Origin: an uncultured Aquimarina sp.
GTDB lineage: Bacteria > Bacteroidota > Bacteroidia > Flavobacteriales > Flavobacteriaceae
Assembly: GCA_947493035.1 (NCBI GenBank)
Contig: CANLOW010000001.1
Span: 62,001-126,000 of the forward strand
Length of the DNA stretch: 64,000 nt
Direction: 5' to 3'
Shown: positions 62,072 to 64,000 of the stretch, piece after piece
Position numbering within the stretch: position 1 is the stretch's first letter
How the letters are laid out: each line of letters starts with the position of its first letter
Program-made: the position numbers and the translations under genes
Notes under the pieces: generated by a model
Seen by the model: only the letters and a program-made list of their open reading frames with translations
Database searches by the model: none
What the model was told of the DNA's origin: nothing

Positions 62072-62102
62072 CAAATATATTATCAAGAATGATTCTACAC
62101 AA
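62072..62102 (-). promoter_or_regulatory. Promoter of the DUF4856-imelysin-HTTM-receptor unit
   Basis: Minus-strand TTG (62100-62102), a 20-base spacer and TATATTTG (62072-62079). The predicted start is near 62065. A recurring motif TTAGAATAAAT lies at 62041-62051 between start and ATG, and its inverse at 62115-62127 upstream, as expected for repressor sites. Confidence 0.6.
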
Positions 62103-62163
62103 GTTTATCTTAAATTATTCTAAATAAAATTTAGCTATAATGTTATAGTAGAATAGTCCTTAC

Positions 62164-62291
62164 AAAAAAGACCTTAGAAGTTACATTTGTCATTCCGCAT
62201 TTGATGCGGAAGCTCCTCAAGTGTTTTGAAACAAATAAGAAGATCCTGAACTAAATTCAGGATGACAACTATGACTTCTAAGGTCTTTTTT
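62164..62291. repeat. Composite inverted-repeat element (REP-like), also terminator for the haem-binding gene
   Basis: Outer arms AAAAAAGACCTTAGAAGT (62164-62181) and its exact complement (62274-62291) enclose two perfect inner hairpins, TTCCGCAT/ATGCGGAA (62193-62211) and ATCCTGAA/TTCAGGAT (62242-62262), next to GTCAT and ATGAC. No ORF lies inside. The GTCATTCC...GGATGAC arrangement is a common dispersed element of Bacteroidota intergenic DNA, from memory. The outer stem with its T-run would end transcription from the gene at 62323. Confidence 0.75.
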
Positions 62292-62322
62292 CTAGGTGTT
62301 CCCAGTTTAGAAAGAGAGTATA

Positions 62323-62760
62323 CTATTTTCTGCTCTTAGCCCACTTAAGGATCTGTTCCTTATCATCTGGGTCTAAACCACCATGTATTAAAGTATACAT
62401 GGTTATTGGCATATGATCTTCTTCTACTTCTTCGAATACTTCTTCAATCTTATGTTTTCTTTTTCCTTGATCATAAGTATCCCAAGCAGAAAAATCTAAA
62501 TGCTCTTTTCCTTCTTCTATGTGATGACTTTGAAACACATTAATAACACCAATACTTCCATACCAATCGTAATTGGTATGATTGCTATGGCAATCGTAAC
62601 AATTGTTTTTTAAAATAGCACTCAAGTTTTCATTGACACCTTCTTGTTTTTCGAAAATAGCAACACTATCATAAGATGAAACATTACTCTTATCTAACAT
62701 AAACTGTGTTATTACAAAAGCTAGTAACACAACGCCTAATAGTATTCTTTTAAATTTCAT
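62323..62760 (-). CDS. Haem-binding-domain protein (c-type haem motif)
   Basis: A 145-residue exported protein with a signal or anchor helix (about 5-21). A single CYDCH haem-attachment motif (C54, C57, H58) sits in the family context NNCYDCHSNHTNYDWYGSIGVINVF, and DHMPITMYTLIHGGLDPDDKEQILKWA lies near the C-terminus. Met116 or Met119 could be the sixth iron ligand. Such proteins are small periplasmic cytochromes of unknown partner. It lies between the repeat element and the divergent small gene at 62885. Confidence 0.88.
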   Translation of the reverse strand: MKFKRILLGVVLLAFVITQFMLDKSNVSSYDSVAIFEKQEGVNENLSAILKNNCYDCHSNHTNYDWYGSIGVINVFQSHHIEEGKEHLDFSAWDTYDQGKRKHKIEEVFEEVEEDHMPITMYTLIHGGLDPDDKEQILKWAKSRK

Positions 62761-62827
62761 AAGCTTTCCATTTTGAGGTTCAAAAATAGGTATTAAACCG
62801 TTTATCCATAACTCTTAATACTTCTTG

Positions 62828-62879
62828 TTTAGAATAAATCTTTATATTTGGATATTATTTTTATTAATTCTAAATAAAT
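62828..62879 (+). promoter_or_regulatory. Promoter and candidate operators of the gene at 62885
   Basis: TATATTTG (62843-62850) fits the -7 element; the -33 element is poor. TTTAGAATAAAT (62828-62839) lies just upstream of it and the inverse ATTCTAAATAAAT (62867-62879) lies after the predicted start. The same motif flanks the iron-operon promoter at 62041 and 62115. Confidence 0.4.
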
Positions 62880-62884
62880 ATAAA

Positions 62885-63238
62885 ATGAATGATATACACG
62901 TCATCTACAAAAATTCATTCGGCGTAACCTTCCTTTGGAAACAACAAAGCCTTAAAAATAGAAGCCGTATACAAATCGTATTCAAGGAAACAGGGCTTTA
63001 CTTAAATCATAAAGAGTTATCATCCTTTAAAAAATTAGTATTCGAAGCACATCAAAGATTTGGAAAATGTAAGGAATGCCCTATGAATAAAGATTGTAAA
63101 CAATTACTAGAAACGCCTTTTAGTCAATTGAGTTTTGCTGTAACTAAACAGGAAATAGAACACATAAAAGATTTAATAGAGGGAACATTATTTCAAATTG
63201 ACATGGAACGAATGCTCATTAATTTTGACATTAAGTAA
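62885..63238 (+). CDS. Small cytoplasmic protein with a cysteine motif (possibly DUF6686)
   Basis: A 117-residue protein starting at the ATG at 62885 (MNDIHVIYKNSFGVTFLWKQ); the open frame continues upstream from a TTG, but that part is promoter sequence. Features are a conserved-looking N-terminal beta part with VFKETGLYLNHKEL. A central C-x2-C-x5-C motif (GKCKECPMNKDCK, about residues 58-70) is followed by a helical end (TKQEIEHIKDLIEGTLFQIDMERML). I recall similar proteins under the name DUF6686, with low certainty. It lies 21 bp upstream of the SDR gene and is probably co-transcribed. Confidence 0.8.
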   Translation: MNDIHVIYKNSFGVTFLWKQQSLKNRSRIQIVFKETGLYLNHKELSSFKKLVFEAHQRFGKCKECPMNKDCKQLLETPFSQLSFAVTKQEIEHIKDLIEGTLFQIDMERMLINFDIK

Positions 63239-63259
63239 TATCTTTACTTAAAAAAATAT

Positions 63260-64000
63260 ATGTCTAAAATAATTCTCATCACGGGTGCTTCTTCCGGTAT
63301 TGGCAAAGCTACTGCATTACAATTAATACATGAAGGACATATAGTATATACAGCCGCACGTCGTGCAGAAAAAATGAATGATATCGCTGAAAAAGGAGGG
63401 TTTTCTTTACAAATGGACATTACCAAAGAAGCTGACATCAACTATGTTGTAGACACTATCATAGGAAAAGAAGGACGTATTGATGTATTATTCAACAACG
63501 CTGGTTACGCCATATACGGAGCCATAGAGGATATTAAGATTGATGAAGCTAGACGACAATTTGAAGTTAACCTTTTTGGTTTGGCCAATATTACACAAAA
63601 AGTCCTTCCACATATGCGCTCTCAAAAAAGTGGACTTATTATTAACACCTCATCCATGGGTGGTAAAATGTATACACCACTTGGCGCTTGGTATCATGCT
63701 ACTAAATACGCTCTTGAAGGTTGGTCTGATTGTCTTCGATTGGAAGTAGCACCTTTCGGAATCGATGTGGTGATCTTAGAACCAGGAGCTATTAATACTG
63801 AATTTGGAGATGTTATGCTACAACCTATGGTAGATAGATCCAAAGGCGGTGCTTATGAAGACCTTGCCAAAGCAGTAGCTGAAGCTACTGGAGCATTGTA
63901 TCAAAAAGAAGGAGGATCACCTGTTTCGCTAATAGCCAATACTGTTTCTAAATCCATAAAAACCTCTAAACCTAAAACTCGTTATCTAGTCGGGAAATTT
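63260..64000 (+). CDS. Short-chain dehydrogenase/reductase (partial, C-terminus outside window)
   Basis: 247 codons from the ATG at 63260 to the window edge without a stop; a full protein would be about 270 residues. Classical SDR motifs are the cofactor loop TGASSGIG (8-15), NNAG (79-82), catalytic Ser131/Ser132 (NTSSMGG) and Tyr145-x3-Lys149 (YHATK). Arg34 and Arg35 after the second strand (TAARR) favour NADP(H). The substrate is not predictable. It follows the cysteine-motif protein after 21 bp. Confidence 0.94.
   Translation, partial: MSKIILITGASSGIGKATALQLIHEGHIVYTAARRAEKMNDIAEKGGFSLQMDITKEADINYVVDTIIGKEGRIDVLFNNAGYAIYGAIEDIKIDEARRQFEVNLFGLANITQKVLPHMRSQKSGLIINTSSMGGKMYTPLGAWYHATKYALEGWSDCLRLEVAPFGIDVVILEPGAINTEFGDVMLQPMVDRSKGGAYEDLAKAVAEATGALYQKEGGSPVSLIANTVSKSIKTSKPKTRYLVGKF

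Noticed and set aside
62164-62291. Inverted repeats read as the ends of an insertion sequence
   Set aside because: Only 92 bases lie between the arms and no transposase or remnant is encoded. A REP-like or terminator element fits better.
1-64000. CRISPR arrays, rRNA genes, prophage or plasmid origin
   Set aside because: No regularly spaced repeats, rRNA segments, phage structural genes or replication-initiator sites were seen when reading the window.

Overview
The window is a 64 kb piece of a low-GC genome of the phylum Bacteroidota, most likely a marine member of the Flavobacteriaceae. The evidence is the type IX secretion translocon gene sprA, a protein with a type IX C-terminal sorting domain, promoters of the Bacteroidota form (TTG or TTTG, then 19-20 bases, then TAnnTTTG), the near absence of Shine-Dalgarno sequences except in front of rpsU, lipoproteins with acidic residues after the cysteine, and the order tRNA-tufA-tRNA-Trp-secE-nusG-rplKAJL-rpoBC. 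Nearly all genes lie on the minus strand. The exceptions are an island at 23.2-26.3 kb and the last 1.1 kb. No prophage, transposase, CRISPR array or rRNA was seen.

Layout. 1-2.8 kb: end of a cytochrome c oxidase operon (ctaB, two subunit III genes, partial subunit IV). 2.9-12.0 kb: ruvA-sprA-vanZ-tonB unit. 12.0-16.6 kb: a candidate structured RNA, then gluconate transporter, gluconokinase and a GH3 beta-glucosidase lipoprotein. 16.9-19.2 kb: malic enzyme maeB. 19.3-23.0 kb: an acyltransferase and a large secreted beta-helix protein with a fucose-type lectin domain, a fascin-like trefoil and a type IX sorting tail. 23.2-26.3 kb (plus strand): a small regulon of three transcription units (six-helix membrane protein plus winged-helix regulator; a di-iron ferritin-like protein; CreD). 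Each unit is preceded by the same palindrome ACTTTG-N5-CAAAGT. 26.4-41.97 kb: transcription and translation core (DUF3467, rpoC, rpoB, rplL/J/A/K, nusG, secE, five tRNAs, tufA, hpf, xerC, rpsU).

42.2-55.6 kb: acyl-CoA dehydrogenase; a tight operon of pspC, an RCK potassium channel, an AGCS amino-acid symporter and an HhH protein; an ammonium transporter with two envelope proteins of unknown function; DUF2851, ankyrin and lipoprotein genes; a cystathionine beta-synthase-like enzyme; and a PAS protein that looks like a LOV domain without its photoactive cysteine. 55.7-62.0 kb: a probable iron-uptake operon (DUF4856 lipoprotein, imelysin lipoprotein, HTTM membrane protein, TonB-dependent receptor). 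62.3-64 kb: a haem-binding-domain protein, a small cysteine-motif protein and a truncated SDR oxidoreductase.

The items most worth following up are the shared operator of the creD locus, the terminators that overlap or enclose the next unit's promoter (tufA/tRNA-Trp, hpf/tRNA operon, and the one upstream of pspC), the strong Shine-Dalgarno of rpsU, the candidate RNA at 12.15-12.28 kb, and the lectin/beta-helix secreted protein. All family assignments rest on reading motifs by eye; no database search was possible.
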